Shown: positions 19,462 through 28,226 of the stretch, in pieces
Position numbering within the stretch: the first letter of the stretch is position 1
How the letters are laid out: every line of letters starts with the position of its first letter
Origin: a bacterium
Lineage (GTDB): Bacteria > Bacillota > Bacilli > Lactobacillales > Streptococcaceae
Length of the DNA stretch: 64,000 bases
Assembly: GCA_905221385.1 (NCBI GenBank)
Contig: CAJNCV010000004.1
Location: 1-64,000, forward strand
Reading direction: 5' to 3'
Notes under the pieces: model-generated
What the model saw: only the letters and a program-made list of their open reading frames with translations
Told to the model about the DNA's origin: nothing
The model's database searches: none
Translations under genes and position numbers: made by a program

Positions 19462-20210
19462 AAGTATTAATTTTAGAAGATGTTATTGAACATCAAGTGA
19501 GACTAGAGAGAATATTAAATGAAATCTCGGAAGAATCGAATATTCCTATTTCATATAAGACAACAGGAAAAGTTCGTGAGTTTAAGAAATATATCGAAAA
19601 TGATGAAGTAAACCAGCTTTATTTCCTAGATATCGATATTCATGGAATCGAGAAAAAAGGCTTTGAAGTAGCACAGTTTATCCGTCATCACAATCCTTAT
19701 GCTATTATTGTCTTTATTACCAGTCGATCTGAATTTGCTACCTTAACGTACAAATACCAGGTATCAGCCCTAGATTTTGTTGATAAAGATATCAATGATG
19801 AATTGTTCAAAAAACGCATTGAGCAGAGTATTTTTTACACTAAGAGCATGCTGCTTGAAAACGAAGATGTTGTAGACTATTTTGATTACAACTATAAAGG
19901 AAATGATTTGAAAATTCCTTACCATGACATTTTGTATATCGAAACCACAGGAGTTTCTCATAAACTTCGGATTATTGGTAAGAATTTTGCTAAAGAATTC
20001 TATGGAACTATGACAGATATTCAGGAAAAGGACAAACATACCCAGCGATTTTATTGCTCCCATAAATCTTTCCTTGTCAATGTGGGAAATGTGAGAGAAA
20101 TTGATCGAAAGAATTTAGAAGTTGTTTTTTATGAAGATCATCGTTGTCCAATTACTCGTTTAAAAGTCCGCAAACTAAAAGATATTCTAGAGAAAAAATC
20201 TAAAAAGTGA
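19458..20210 (+). CDS. comE: Competence response regulator ComE
   Basis: A 250-residue AlgR/AgrA-type regulator. The receiver domain has the phosphorylated aspartate D58 in FLDIDIHG, and a C-terminal LytTR DNA-binding domain follows (about 145-245, with FYCSHKSFLVNV). The phosphorylated dimer binds the 9-base direct repeats before comC and comX, both visible in this window. The stop lies next to the -35 of the tRNA-Glu promoter with no terminator between them. Confidence 0.97.
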   Translation: MKVLILEDVIEHQVRLERILNEISEESNIPISYKTTGKVREFKKYIENDEVNQLYFLDIDIHGIEKKGFEVAQFIRHHNPYAIIVFITSRSEFATLTYKYQVSALDFVDKDINDELFKKRIEQSIFYTKSMLLENEDVVDYFDYNYKGNDLKIPYHDILYIETTGVSHKLRIIGKNFAKEFYGTMTDIQEKDKHTQRFYCSHKSFLVNVGNVREIDRKNLEVVFYEDHRCPITRLKVRKLKDILEKKSKK

Positions 20211-20238
20211 TTGACAATTAGTAAGAAATTGATATAAT
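20211..20238 (+). promoter_or_regulatory. Promoter of tRNA-Glu/tRNA-Asn
   Basis: TTGACA (20211-20216) and TATAAT (20233-20238) are both perfect with a 16-base spacer. The -35 begins on the first base after the comE stop codon. The architecture equals that of the other tRNA-Glu promoter at 40-67. Confidence 0.88.
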
Positions 20239-20261
20239 GGTTATATCTGCTACAGATAGAT

Positions 20262-20333
20262 GGTCCGTTGGTCAAGGGGTTAAGACACCGCCTTTTCACG
20301 GCGGTAACACGGGTTCGAATCCCGTACGGACTA
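20262..20333 (+). tRNA. tRNA-Glu (anticodon TTC)
   Basis: A 72-base cloverleaf: acceptor GGTCCGT with ACGGACT (G1-U72 wobble), anticodon stem CCGCC/GGCGG around TTTTCAC, T-arm CGGGTTCGAATCCCG. No encoded CCA. The first 18 bases are identical to the truncated copy at the left window edge on the opposite strand. Confidence 0.97.
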
Positions 20334-20338
20334 TTTTA

Positions 20339-20412
20339 TCCGCCATAGCTCAGTTGGTAGTAGCGCATGACTGTTAATCATGATGTCGTAGGTTCGAGTC
20401 CTACTGGCGGAG
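20339..20412 (+). tRNA. tRNA-Asn (anticodon GTT)
   Basis: A 74-base cloverleaf. Acceptor TCCGCCA pairs with TGGCGGA, discriminator G. The anticodon loop CTGTTAA gives GTT and the T-arm is GTAGGTTCGAGTCCTAC. It is 5 bases after tRNA-Glu and cotranscribed with it. Confidence 0.97.
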
Positions 20413-20420
20413 TCAGATAA

Positions 20421-20447
20421 AAAAAGAACACCATTGGTGTTCTTTTT
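20421..20447. terminator. Bidirectional terminator between tRNA-Asn and the tetR gene
   Basis: AAAAAGAACACCA and TGGTGTTCTTTTT form a perfect hairpin with A and T tracts on its two sides, so it can end both the tRNA transcript (plus) and the TetR gene (minus), whose stop is at 20448. Confidence 0.92.
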
Positions 20448-20990
20448 TTAGTTGACATCACCTAACATTTTCATAAGGAAGTCTGTCATTTCTTGCGGAC
20501 TTTCTTTTTTTCCGTGAGCAATCCAAGTCTGGCAGACACCAAATAGGGCATTTGTTAGATAAATACTGCTGTATTCTAATTCTATTGGAGTGAGTTGTAA
20601 TTTCATAAAGCGTTTCTGAAGGTCGGTGCTAAGCATAATGTGAAGCTTATTTCTCAAGAAATTTTGGATTTCTTTTGTCCCATTTTCAGATAAGAGTGCA
20701 GCCAAGAGTGGCTCAGACTCTAAATATTCAAATACTTCTAAAATAGCATCTCTTTTGTGATGAGCATGTTTTTGGAAAATATACTCAAAGGTATGAAATA
20801 GCTTACTTTGGTAGAGTTCAATCATATCATACTTATCCTTGTAGTGAGTGTAAAAGCTGGAACGACTAATTCCGGCTTTTTCTGCTAACTTGACAGTAGA
20901 AATTTGATCAAAGGGCTGGTCCATCAATAATTGAACCATGGCATTTTCGATAATTCGTTTTGTTTTTAAACGTTTGTTACTTTCTTTCAT
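20448..20990 (-). CDS. TetR-family transcriptional regulator
   Basis: A 180-residue regulator with the TetR N-terminal HTH (STVKLAEKAGISRSSFYTHYKDKYDMIELY, about 29-58) and a C-terminal TetR_C-like ligand domain. It is divergent from the yhgE-like membrane protein gene. Two near-palindromic TAGAC repeats in the shared gap are likely operators, so I infer that it represses itself and yhgE. The ligand is unknown. Confidence 0.9.
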   Translation of the reverse strand: MKESNKRLKTKRIIENAMVQLLMDQPFDQISTVKLAEKAGISRSSFYTHYKDKYDMIELYQSKLFHTFEYIFQKHAHHKRDAILEVFEYLESEPLLAALLSENGTKEIQNFLRNKLHIMLSTDLQKRFMKLQLTPIELEYSSIYLTNALFGVCQTWIAHGKKESPQEMTDFLMKMLGDVN

Positions 20991-21012
20991 AATTCCTCCT
21001 TGTAAACAAAAA

Positions 21013-21104
21013 TAGACTATGTGTCTAAAAAAGTATTTTTCACCTTGTAATTTAGATTTTTTGATGTATAATCTATTATATCAAAATTTTAGACAATATG
21101 TTTA
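21013..21104. promoter_or_regulatory. Shared regulatory region with two TetR-type operators
   Basis: TAGACTATGTGTCTA (21013-21027) is a palindrome with 5-base arms, and TAGACAATATGTTTA (21090-21104) is a degenerate second copy. Between them lies a plus-strand promoter, TTGTAA (21045-21050), 16 bases, TATAAT (21067-21072). The second operator overlaps the start region of the transcript. This is typical of a TetR repressor controlling a divergent gene. Confidence 0.7.
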
Positions 21105-21118
21105 AAAAAGGAGGAAAT

Positions 21119-23773
21119 ATGTTTAAAGAATGGAAAGCAATATTTAAAAAACCGACCTTTATCATTGTAATGATAGGAATTTCTCTCATTCCAGCTCTAT
21201 ACAACATTATATTTTTATCATCCATGTGGGATCCATATGGTCAAGTATCGGAGTTACCTGTGGCAGTTGTCAATAAAGATAAGGAAGCTTCTTATAATGG
21301 ACAGACAATGACAATAGGTGAAGACATGGTGTCTAATTTAAAAGAAAATAAGGCTTTAGATTTTCACTTTGTTAATGAAGAGGAAGGGGAAAAAGGGCTA
21401 GAAGATGGTGACTACTACATGGTAGTGACTTTGCCAAGTGATCTATCTGAAAAAGCTACTTCTATCCTAACGAATCATCCTGAACAGATGCAGATTGATT
21501 ATCAGACGTCAAGTGGGCATAGCTTTATTGCAAGTAAGATGAGTGATTCTGCAATGACACAATTAAAACAAACCGTCTCTACTAATGTTACTGAAACGTA
21601 CACTAAGGCTTTATTTCAAAAAATGAATGATTTGAAGTCTGGAATAAATAAAGCAGCTGAGGGAAGTGAACAATTGGCTAATGGAGCCGATCAGTTGGTG
21701 ACGGGAAGTCAAACGTTGACGACAAATCTTAATACTCTAGCTAACTCAAGTGTAACTTTTTCAAATGGAGCGGATCAATTTACAAAAGGCTTATCTAGCT
21801 ATGTGTCTGCTATAGAGCAATTACATATTGGTTTAGGAACTTTTAATAGTGGTTTACAAAGTTATACAAATGCTGTCTCACAAGTTGACACTGGACTTGG
21901 TCAATTAGCTTCAAAAACTCCTGAGTTGGTGACAGGTGTAAATCAGCTAAATACAGGTATAAAGTCTTATACAGGTGGCGTTTCACAACTGGATACAGGT
22001 CTCAATCAATTTTCAGTTGGTGTAAATGCTTATACAAGTAGTGTGAAAGAACTTTCTAACGGAACAAGTCAATTATCCAATCAATCAGATACACTAAGAG
22101 ATGGAATGGAGCAATTAAATACTGGTATTAAAGAAATTTCAAGCCAATTAGAGTCCTCATCTCAACAAAGTGAAAAAATAGCGCAAATGGCAAAAAGCTT
22201 AGGAGAACTAAATAAAACACTACAAGCTCTTACAATATCAGATAATACTCAACTGAAAAGTACATTGTCAGAAGCTTTGCCAAATCTAACAACTCTTGCT
22301 CAGGATATTGTGACCAAAAGTCAGACAGAACAAGAGAAAACTATTGCTAACCTTCAATCAACAGCTACTTATCAATCTCTTACAGAGGAACAAAAGAAAG
22401 AACTGACAGAAGCTATTTCTAAAAATTCTAATTCTACTATTGAGTCAGCAAAAACAATTTTAACGACAGTAGGGGGATTAAAAGAAAGTATAGAGAATTC
22501 AGAACAACAAGTATCTAATCTATCTGATGTGCAGACGAAAGCAAATCAACTCTTACCTGCAGCATCTAGCTCCTTGACAACCTTGTCAAATGGATTTGCA
22601 ACATTACAAACTTCTGTAAATAATCAGTTAGTTCCTGGAAGTCAGTCAATTGAAAAAGGAGTTGTAAACTATACTAAAGGACTGGATACTATTTCTATAG
22701 GTGCTAATCAACTAAGTGAAAAGAATGTAAGTTTAACAACTAGTCTGGATCAATTAGTTTCTGGATCAAGTAAGTTAACAGAAAATACATCAACCTTGAC
22801 AACTGGAGTAGATGCGTTAGCTGGAAAAGCTCCAGAATTAGTATCAGGTATAGAAAGTTTGTCATCTGGTTCTGCTCAATTGAATAATAAGAGTCCAGAG
22901 CTGATAGCAGGTCTTACTAAATTACAATTTGGCTCTGGTCAATTAACAGATAAATCAACACAGTTACTTTCTGCAGCATCCCAACTAGGAAGTGGCGCTA
23001 TGAAGATTGCAGATGGTGCTGGAAAACTAGCAGCTGGTGGAACAAGCTTAACCTCTGGTCTTGAAGATTTACAGACAGGAGTTGATTCATTAGGGCAAGG
23101 ATTAGGCAATGCTAACAATCAACTTAAATCAGCTTCAACAGAATCTAAAAATGCAGAGACATTATCTGAACCTCTAGTTCTCTCAAAAACAGACAATGAC
23201 CAAGTCCCTGTAAATGGGATTGCTATGGCTCCTTATATGATATCAGTTGCTCTTTTTGTTGCTGCTATATCTACCAATATGATTTTTGCTAAGTTGCCTT
23301 CTGGACGTCATCCAGAGAGTCGTTGGGCTTGGTTGAAGTCTCGCTCTGAAATAAATGGGATTATAGCTGTCTTAGCAGGTGTTTTAGTTTATGGAGGTGT
23401 CCATCTTATTGGATTGACTGCGAACCATGAGATGAGAACCTTGTTCTTAATTATTATCGCAAGCTTAACATTTATGTCTATGGTAACTGCATTAACAACT
23501 TGGAATAGCCGTATAGGAGCCTTCTTCTCTCTTATTTTACTATTATTACAGTTAGCATCAAGTGCGGGGACTTATCCCCTTGCATTGACAAATGATTTCT
23601 TTAAAGGTATCAGTCCATGGTTACCAATGAGTTACTCTGTATCAGGCTTGCGACAAACAATCTCTATGACAGGAAACATTCATCACCAAGTGATTTTCCT
23701 TATTATAACACTAGCTTTCTTTACTGCTTTAGGTATGCTAGCTTATCAACCTAAGAAAATGGAAGAAGATTAA
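21119..23773 (+). CDS. YhgE/Pip-family membrane protein
   Basis: An 884-residue membrane protein of the YhgE/Pip family (phage infection protein, ABC-2-like). An N-terminal transmembrane segment (about 9-32) is followed by an extracellular domain of about 600 residues. That domain is dominated by degenerate 'GxxQLxxGxxxL' repeats and predicted coiled coil. Five or six membrane segments lie at the C terminus (about 710-875). I start at 21119 because AAAGGAGG precedes it; the ATG at 21098 has no ribosome-binding site. Lactococcal Pip is a phage receptor. Streptococcal homologues are linked to secretion, but the role here is unknown. Confidence 0.88.
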   Translation: MFKEWKAIFKKPTFIIVMIGISLIPALYNIIFLSSMWDPYGQVSELPVAVVNKDKEASYNGQTMTIGEDMVSNLKENKALDFHFVNEEEGEKGLEDGDYYMVVTLPSDLSEKATSILTNHPEQMQIDYQTSSGHSFIASKMSDSAMTQLKQTVSTNVTETYTKALFQKMNDLKSGINKAAEGSEQLANGADQLVTGSQTLTTNLNTLANSSVTFSNGADQFTKGLSSYVSAIEQLHIGLGTFNSGLQSYTNAVSQVDTGLGQLASKTPELVTGVNQLNTGIKSYTGGVSQLDTGLNQFSVGVNAYTSSVKELSNGTSQLSNQSDTLRDGMEQLNTGIKEISSQLESSSQQSEKIAQMAKSLGELNKTLQALTISDNTQLKSTLSEALPNLTTLAQDIVTKSQTEQEKTIANLQSTATYQSLTEEQKKELTEAISKNSNSTIESAKTILTTVGGLKESIENSEQQVSNLSDVQTKANQLLPAASSSLTTLSNGFATLQTSVNNQLVPGSQSIEKGVVNYTKGLDTISIGANQLSEKNVSLTTSLDQLVSGSSKLTENTSTLTTGVDALAGKAPELVSGIESLSSGSAQLNNKSPELIAGLTKLQFGSGQLTDKSTQLLSAASQLGSGAMKIADGAGKLAAGGTSLTSGLEDLQTGVDSLGQGLGNANNQLKSASTESKNAETLSEPLVLSKTDNDQVPVNGIAMAPYMISVALFVAAISTNMIFAKLPSGRHPESRWAWLKSRSEINGIIAVLAGVLVYGGVHLIGLTANHEMRTLFLIIIASLTFMSMVTALTTWNSRIGAFFSLILLLLQLASSAGTYPLALTNDFFKGISPWLPMSYSVSGLRQTISMTGNIHHQVIFLIITLAFFTALGMLAYQPKKMEED

Positions 23774-23805
23774 AAAGATTGACCAAGGAATTGGTCAATC
23801 TTTTT
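23772..23805. terminator. Bidirectional terminator between yhgE and yfhO
   Basis: AAAAAGATTGACCAA and TTGGTCAATCTTTTT form a perfect 15-bp stem with a GGAA loop. It serves both convergent genes, and the end of the yfhO coding sequence overlaps the right arm. Confidence 0.93.
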
Positions 23806-26347
23806 CTGTCTTAGATAAATTTCGTCTGTGATTATAGATCCCAAAAAGAAGAAGGGCAGTTAGTGAGCAGGCTGCTCCAATAACAAAACCATTGGGGATA
23901 AAGGAAAGTGTAATGGTGCCTTTTCCTTTTGGAACATCAACTTTCATAAAACCAGTTTGAGCCTGCTTGATTTCAAGTTTTTTCCCATCCTGGTATGCAG
24001 ACCAACCTTTGTCATAAGGAATAGTGAAGAAAATAGAGGTATCTTGTTTAACTTCGTATGTAGCAAAGACTTTATTTTTAGAGGTGGATACTTCTACAGG
24101 TTGTTCTTTAATCTTTTGGATTGCCTCAGTAAGAGCCTGAGTATCTAAACGATAGAAGGTTGGAGATTCAAATGACACCTGAGAATTTCCAGGGAAACTA
24201 ACACTGATATTGAAAGTTTTTTGTTCTTCAGTATAACCTAAATTAAAGAAATTAAATGCATTGTCAGTTGTAAAAGTCTTTTTTTCTCCATTGACAAGGA
24301 TGTCAACTTTCTTTTGCTTATCGTTTGTAAAATGAAGATTTGAAAAAGAGAGATAGACTTGACTATTTTGAGAAACCTCAATTTGATAATCAATCTTTGC
24401 ATCTTCATTCGTAGAACCTGTGATGCTGGTTAAACCATCTGAAGTATCTGTTTTATCAGATGCTATTTGGGAGAAGTAATCTAAGTTGAGATTAGCAAGC
24501 TGGTTTATAAATAAAGCCTGATTATCTAGAGTGTGATTGTTAAAGTTTACATCTGTGTAAATAGATTGAGTGGCAAAGGCAATGGGTAAAGAGAGTTGAT
24601 TTTTATATAAGGTTAAATGATCCTTTTGATAAATCTCTTGAAAGCCATACTTATCAAGTGAAGTTTCAGAAATATTGTACTGGATTCCAAATAAACTGTC
24701 TGCTAAAAGACTGTTATTTGCATAACGGAGATTAAGGTTGGTTCCAGAGGATTTGAATCCCAGTTTGTCCAAACTAGTGCTAGCTGAACGATTTCGTACA
24801 GACGAGAATTGAGAGATTCCATTGTAGTTAAATTTCATACTGTCATTTCCTGTCTGAATTTGCAGTTTTTCAGTACGTGTAAACGGCTTGTCAATTTGAT
24901 TTATAATGGATTCCATAGCAGTGATATCTTTATTATAGGCGCTACGAGAAGCAAAGGCCCATTCTTTAGCTATTCCTTCCATTTGAGATGAAGCATTTAA
25001 GATTACCTCAGCTGTTATAAATAGAGACAAAAGGATTGCAAATAGATTTACAGAGATAAATTTTCTAATGGCTGCAAGAAGTAAAAGAGCATAAACTAGT
25101 AGAAATTCAAGAGTGAGTAGGATATTCAAATCAGTTAAAAAAGAATAGTGTGATTTAAAATAGACAGTAGCCAAAAATCCTGTCAGTACAAGAAAAAGTG
25201 AGACAAATAGGTTCCAGAGCTTCAGTTCTTTTAGGCGATTTAAGACTTCTGCTGCAGTATAAATTAACAGAGTAGAAAAGATCCAAGCATAGCGATGCAA
25301 AAACATATTTGGAGTATGCATCCCTTGCCAAAATAAATCAAGTGCCTCTATGTAAAAGCTTGTTATTAAAAAAGTGAAAAAAATTGCATAGGTAAGTTTC
25401 ACGTGAAACCTTATGGATTTTATTGTGAAAAATAGAATGGTTAAAATAAAAGGAAGCAATCCAATAAAAATCATTGGTATAGATCCATACTTAGTTGTAT
25501 CAAAAGATCCAATGAATTGTTTTGCGAAAATATCCAGATACCAGCTACTGTCTGTCTTTAATTTTGTAATGGTAGTTAACTTCTCCCCATGAGTTTGTAA
25601 ATCAAACAATGTAGGAAGAGTCATAATCAAACTAGCCATTCCTGCTAAAAAGGAGGTAACAACAAAATCAAGAAAAGATGATTTTCGATTTTTAAAGTCC
25701 CAAGAAATTTGACAGAGGTACCAGAAAATAAGAAACAAAGCTGTCATGTAGCCAAAATAATAGTTTTGAATAAATAAGATTGACAAACTTGTAAAGTATA
25801 GTAGGCGCTTCTTTTGTGTTATAAGTAGGTGTAAACCAGTAATAATTAAAGGAATCAAGATAAAAACATCTAGCCAGGTTTTAATCTCTAACTGACTGAC
25901 AGTGAAGCTCATTAAAGCATAGGAAGTAGATAAGGCAAGTTTTAAAAATTTGGGGATATCTTTAAATAATCTATTCAAACTAAAGAAGGTTGACAGACCA
26001 ATCAATCCAAATTTTAAGAGAGTGGTTAGATAGACGGCATCTGGCATATTCGATAGATTAAAAAAGTAAACCAGAGGCGAGAGAAAACTACCCAAGTAAT
26101 AACTAGATAGAGCATAGAAATTCAGTCCGAGGCCACTTGTAAAGGTGTAAAACAAACTGCCATTTCCATGTAAAATATTTCGTAAAGCTACATCAAAAAT
26201 AACGTATTGATGGAAACCGTCTCCTAATAGTGGAGATGCATCGCTATTCCAGTAGATACCTTGAGTTAGGTATACTCCAGTCATAATTACTAAAGGAATG
26301 ATGAAAGAAACAAAATAGGTCCAATATGTTTTAAAAAATGATTTCAT
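23795..26347 (-). CDS. YfhO-family multispanning membrane protein
   Basis: An 850-residue membrane protein with about 12-14 hydrophobic segments, mostly in residues 10-450. A large extracellular part follows (about 470-810), then a final span near the C terminus (about 818-838). YfhO proteins are GT-C-like glycosyltransferases that glycosylate lipoteichoic acid in Bacillus and Listeria, using undecaprenyl-phosphate sugars. Transfer of that role is inference. The gene is read toward yhgE and ends in a shared terminator. A perfect parS core lies within it (25396-25409). Confidence 0.85.
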   Translation of the reverse strand: MKSFFKTYWTYFVSFIIPLVIMTGVYLTQGIYWNSDASPLLGDGFHQYVIFDVALRNILHGNGSLFYTFTSGLGLNFYALSSYYLGSFLSPLVYFFNLSNMPDAVYLTTLLKFGLIGLSTFFSLNRLFKDIPKFLKLALSTSYALMSFTVSQLEIKTWLDVFILIPLIITGLHLLITQKKRLLYFTSLSILFIQNYYFGYMTALFLIFWYLCQISWDFKNRKSSFLDFVVTSFLAGMASLIMTLPTLFDLQTHGEKLTTITKLKTDSSWYLDIFAKQFIGSFDTTKYGSIPMIFIGLLPFILTILFFTIKSIRFHVKLTYAIFFTFLITSFYIEALDLFWQGMHTPNMFLHRYAWIFSTLLIYTAAEVLNRLKELKLWNLFVSLFLVLTGFLATVYFKSHYSFLTDLNILLTLEFLLVYALLLLAAIRKFISVNLFAILLSLFITAEVILNASSQMEGIAKEWAFASRSAYNKDITAMESIINQIDKPFTRTEKLQIQTGNDSMKFNYNGISQFSSVRNRSASTSLDKLGFKSSGTNLNLRYANNSLLADSLFGIQYNISETSLDKYGFQEIYQKDHLTLYKNQLSLPIAFATQSIYTDVNFNNHTLDNQALFINQLANLNLDYFSQIASDKTDTSDGLTSITGSTNEDAKIDYQIEVSQNSQVYLSFSNLHFTNDKQKKVDILVNGEKKTFTTDNAFNFFNLGYTEEQKTFNISVSFPGNSQVSFESPTFYRLDTQALTEAIQKIKEQPVEVSTSKNKVFATYEVKQDTSIFFTIPYDKGWSAYQDGKKLEIKQAQTGFMKVDVPKGKGTITLSFIPNGFVIGAACSLTALLLFGIYNHRRNLSKTEKD
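25396..25409. promoter_or_regulatory. parS site inside yfhO
   Basis: GTTTCACGTGAAAC is a perfect 14-base parS core, flanked by A and C. It is about 10.5 kb from oriC. ParB is encoded in the same window and no other function is evident for this palindrome inside a coding region. Confidence 0.85.
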
Positions 26348-26366
26348 GTTACCTCGTAGAATGATA

Positions 26367-26398
26367 GAAAACTCAGTTGGTTACCCCAACTGAGTTTT
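26367..26398 (-). terminator. Terminator of the ABC-F gene
   Basis: AAAACTCAGTTGG and CCAACTGAGTTTT form a 13-bp perfect hairpin immediately after the ABC-F stop codon. On the minus strand it is followed by only a short T run (TTTTCTATC). Confidence 0.8.
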
Positions 26399-26408
26399 GA
26401 AGTCTTAT

Positions 26409-28031
26409 TTAATCTTTCCAAAGTTCTTTAACTTTTGCTTGTACTTCTGCATTTTCTAGGAATTCATCATAGGTTTCATCGATACGATCAATGACGCCAT
26501 TCTTAGACAAAACAATGATATGGTTTGCCAAAGTTTGGATAAACTCGTGGTCATGACTGGCAAAGATGATTGATTCTTTAAAGTTTTTCAATCCATCGTT
26601 CAAGCTTGAGATAGATTCCAAGTCCAAGTGGTTTGTTGGATCATCAAGTACAAGGACATTTGATTTCAAGAGCATGAGTTTTGAAAGCATGACACGCACT
26701 TTTTCTCCCCCTGATAAGACGTTTACAGGTTTGTTAACCTCATCTCCAGAAAAGAGCATACGACCAAGGAAACCACGTAGGAAGGTATTGTCATCTTCTT
26801 CTTTACTTGCAAATTGACGCAACCAGTCAAGAATTGACTCTCCTCCTGCAAAATCAGCCGAGTTGTCTTTTGGCAAGTAAGAACGGCTAGTAGTAACTCC
26901 CCACTTGACAGTTCCTTCATAGTCGATGTCACCCATAATTGCACGAATTAATGCAGTTGTTTGGATGTCATTTTGTCCAATAAGAGCCGTCTTATCACCT
27001 GGACGCAAGATGAAACTAATATTGTCTAGGATAGTTTCACCGTCAATCTTTACAGTTAAATTTTCTACTGTCAAGAGATCATTACCAATCTCACGTTCTG
27101 CTTTAAAGTTGATAAATGGATATTTACGACTAGATGGCACAATTTCTTCTAGTTCAATCTTGTCAAGCATTTTTTTACGAGATGTTGCTTGTCTTGATTT
27201 AGAAGCATTAGCAGAGAATCGAGCAACGAATTCTTGCAATTGCTTAATTTTTTCTTCTGCCTTGGCATTACGGTCTGCTAGCAATTTAGCAGCAAGCTCA
27301 GAAGATTCCTTCCAGAAGTCGTAGTTTCCGACATAGAGTTTGATTTTTCCAAAGTCAAGGTCGGCCATATGAGTACACACTTTGTTTAAGAAGTGACGGT
27401 CGTGGGATACTACGATAACGGTGTTATCAAAATCAATCAAGAAGTCTTCTAACCAAGTAATCGATTGGATATCTAAACCATTGGTTGGCTCGTCCAAAAG
27501 AAGAACATCGGGTTTACCAAATAAGGCTTTAGCAAGGAGAACCTTCACTTTTTCACCATTGGCTAATTCGCTCATGTTTTGATAGTGCAATTCTTCTGGA
27601 ATGTTTAGATTTTGAAGTAGTTGAGACGCTTCACTTTCTGCTTCCCAACCTCCAAGTTCAGCAAATTCACCTTCGAGTTCGGCTGCACGAACACCATCTT
27701 CATCTGAAAAATCTTCCTTCATGTAAATGGCGTCTTTTTCTTTCATGATGTTGTAAAGTTTCTCATTTCCCATAATAACGACATCAATAACTCGCTCATC
27801 TTCATAGTCAAAATGATTTTGACGGAGAACAGAGAGACGTTCATCTGGACCAAGAGAGATGTGACCAGTTGTTGGCTCGATATCACCAGCTAAGATTTTT
27901 AAGAATGTAGACTTCCCAGCACCATTAGCACCAATTAATCCGTATGTATTTCCTTCTGTAAATTTGATATTGACATCATCAAAAAGTTTGCGATCACTAA
28001 AACGTAGTGAAACATCAGATACTGTAAGCAA
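26409..28031 (-). CDS. ABC-F family ribosome-associated ATPase
   Basis: A 540-residue protein with two ABC ATPase domains and no membrane segments. Walker A copies are GANGAGKST (about 34-42) and a degenerate GQNDIQTTA (about 350-358). Two LSGGE/LANGE signatures are present, and the inter-domain linker rich in K/E/R (about 245-300) is the P-site tRNA interaction motif. This resembles the YkpA/YbiT branch of translation factors rather than the drug-resistance branch. The second Walker A lacks the canonical GKT/S lysine, which also occurs in YkpA relatives. Confidence 0.88.
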   Translation of the reverse strand: MLTVSDVSLRFSDRKLFDDVNIKFTEGNTYGLIGANGAGKSTFLKILAGDIEPTTGHISLGPDERLSVLRQNHFDYEDERVIDVVIMGNEKLYNIMKEKDAIYMKEDFSDEDGVRAAELEGEFAELGGWEAESEASQLLQNLNIPEELHYQNMSELANGEKVKVLLAKALFGKPDVLLLDEPTNGLDIQSITWLEDFLIDFDNTVIVVSHDRHFLNKVCTHMADLDFGKIKLYVGNYDFWKESSELAAKLLADRNAKAEEKIKQLQEFVARFSANASKSRQATSRKKMLDKIELEEIVPSSRKYPFINFKAEREIGNDLLTVENLTVKIDGETILDNISFILRPGDKTALIGQNDIQTTALIRAIMGDIDYEGTVKWGVTTSRSYLPKDNSADFAGGESILDWLRQFASKEEDDNTFLRGFLGRMLFSGDEVNKPVNVLSGGEKVRVMLSKLMLLKSNVLVLDDPTNHLDLESISSLNDGLKNFKESIIFASHDHEFIQTLANHIIVLSKNGVIDRIDETYDEFLENAEVQAKVKELWKD

Positions 28032-28189
28032 TGTTTTTCTCCTATAATATGTAATATATTTATTCTACTAGAAAAGAGAGAAATATTCAAATTTTTGTTT
28101 GTCAATTTTGTGTCAATTAAGTTTACAGGTCTATTTACAATGAGTTAGTTGTTTGATTTTAATAATTTTCTGTTATTTTAACAAAAAAA

Positions 28190-28198
28190 TGCTATAAT
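28190..28198 (+). promoter_or_regulatory. Extended -10 promoter of trpS
   Basis: TGCTATAAT is a perfect extended -10 about 30 bases before the trpS start. The rest of the 195-base gap (28032-28226) is AT-rich. I see no T-box leader or other structured element in it. Confidence 0.7.
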
Positions 28199-28226
28199 TG
28201 AAGAGAGCATTTCGAAGGAGAAAAAA

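Noticed and set aside
28032..28226. Possible T-box leader before trpS
   Set aside because: No T-box sequence, specifier stem or terminator was found; the region shows only an extended -10 promoter.
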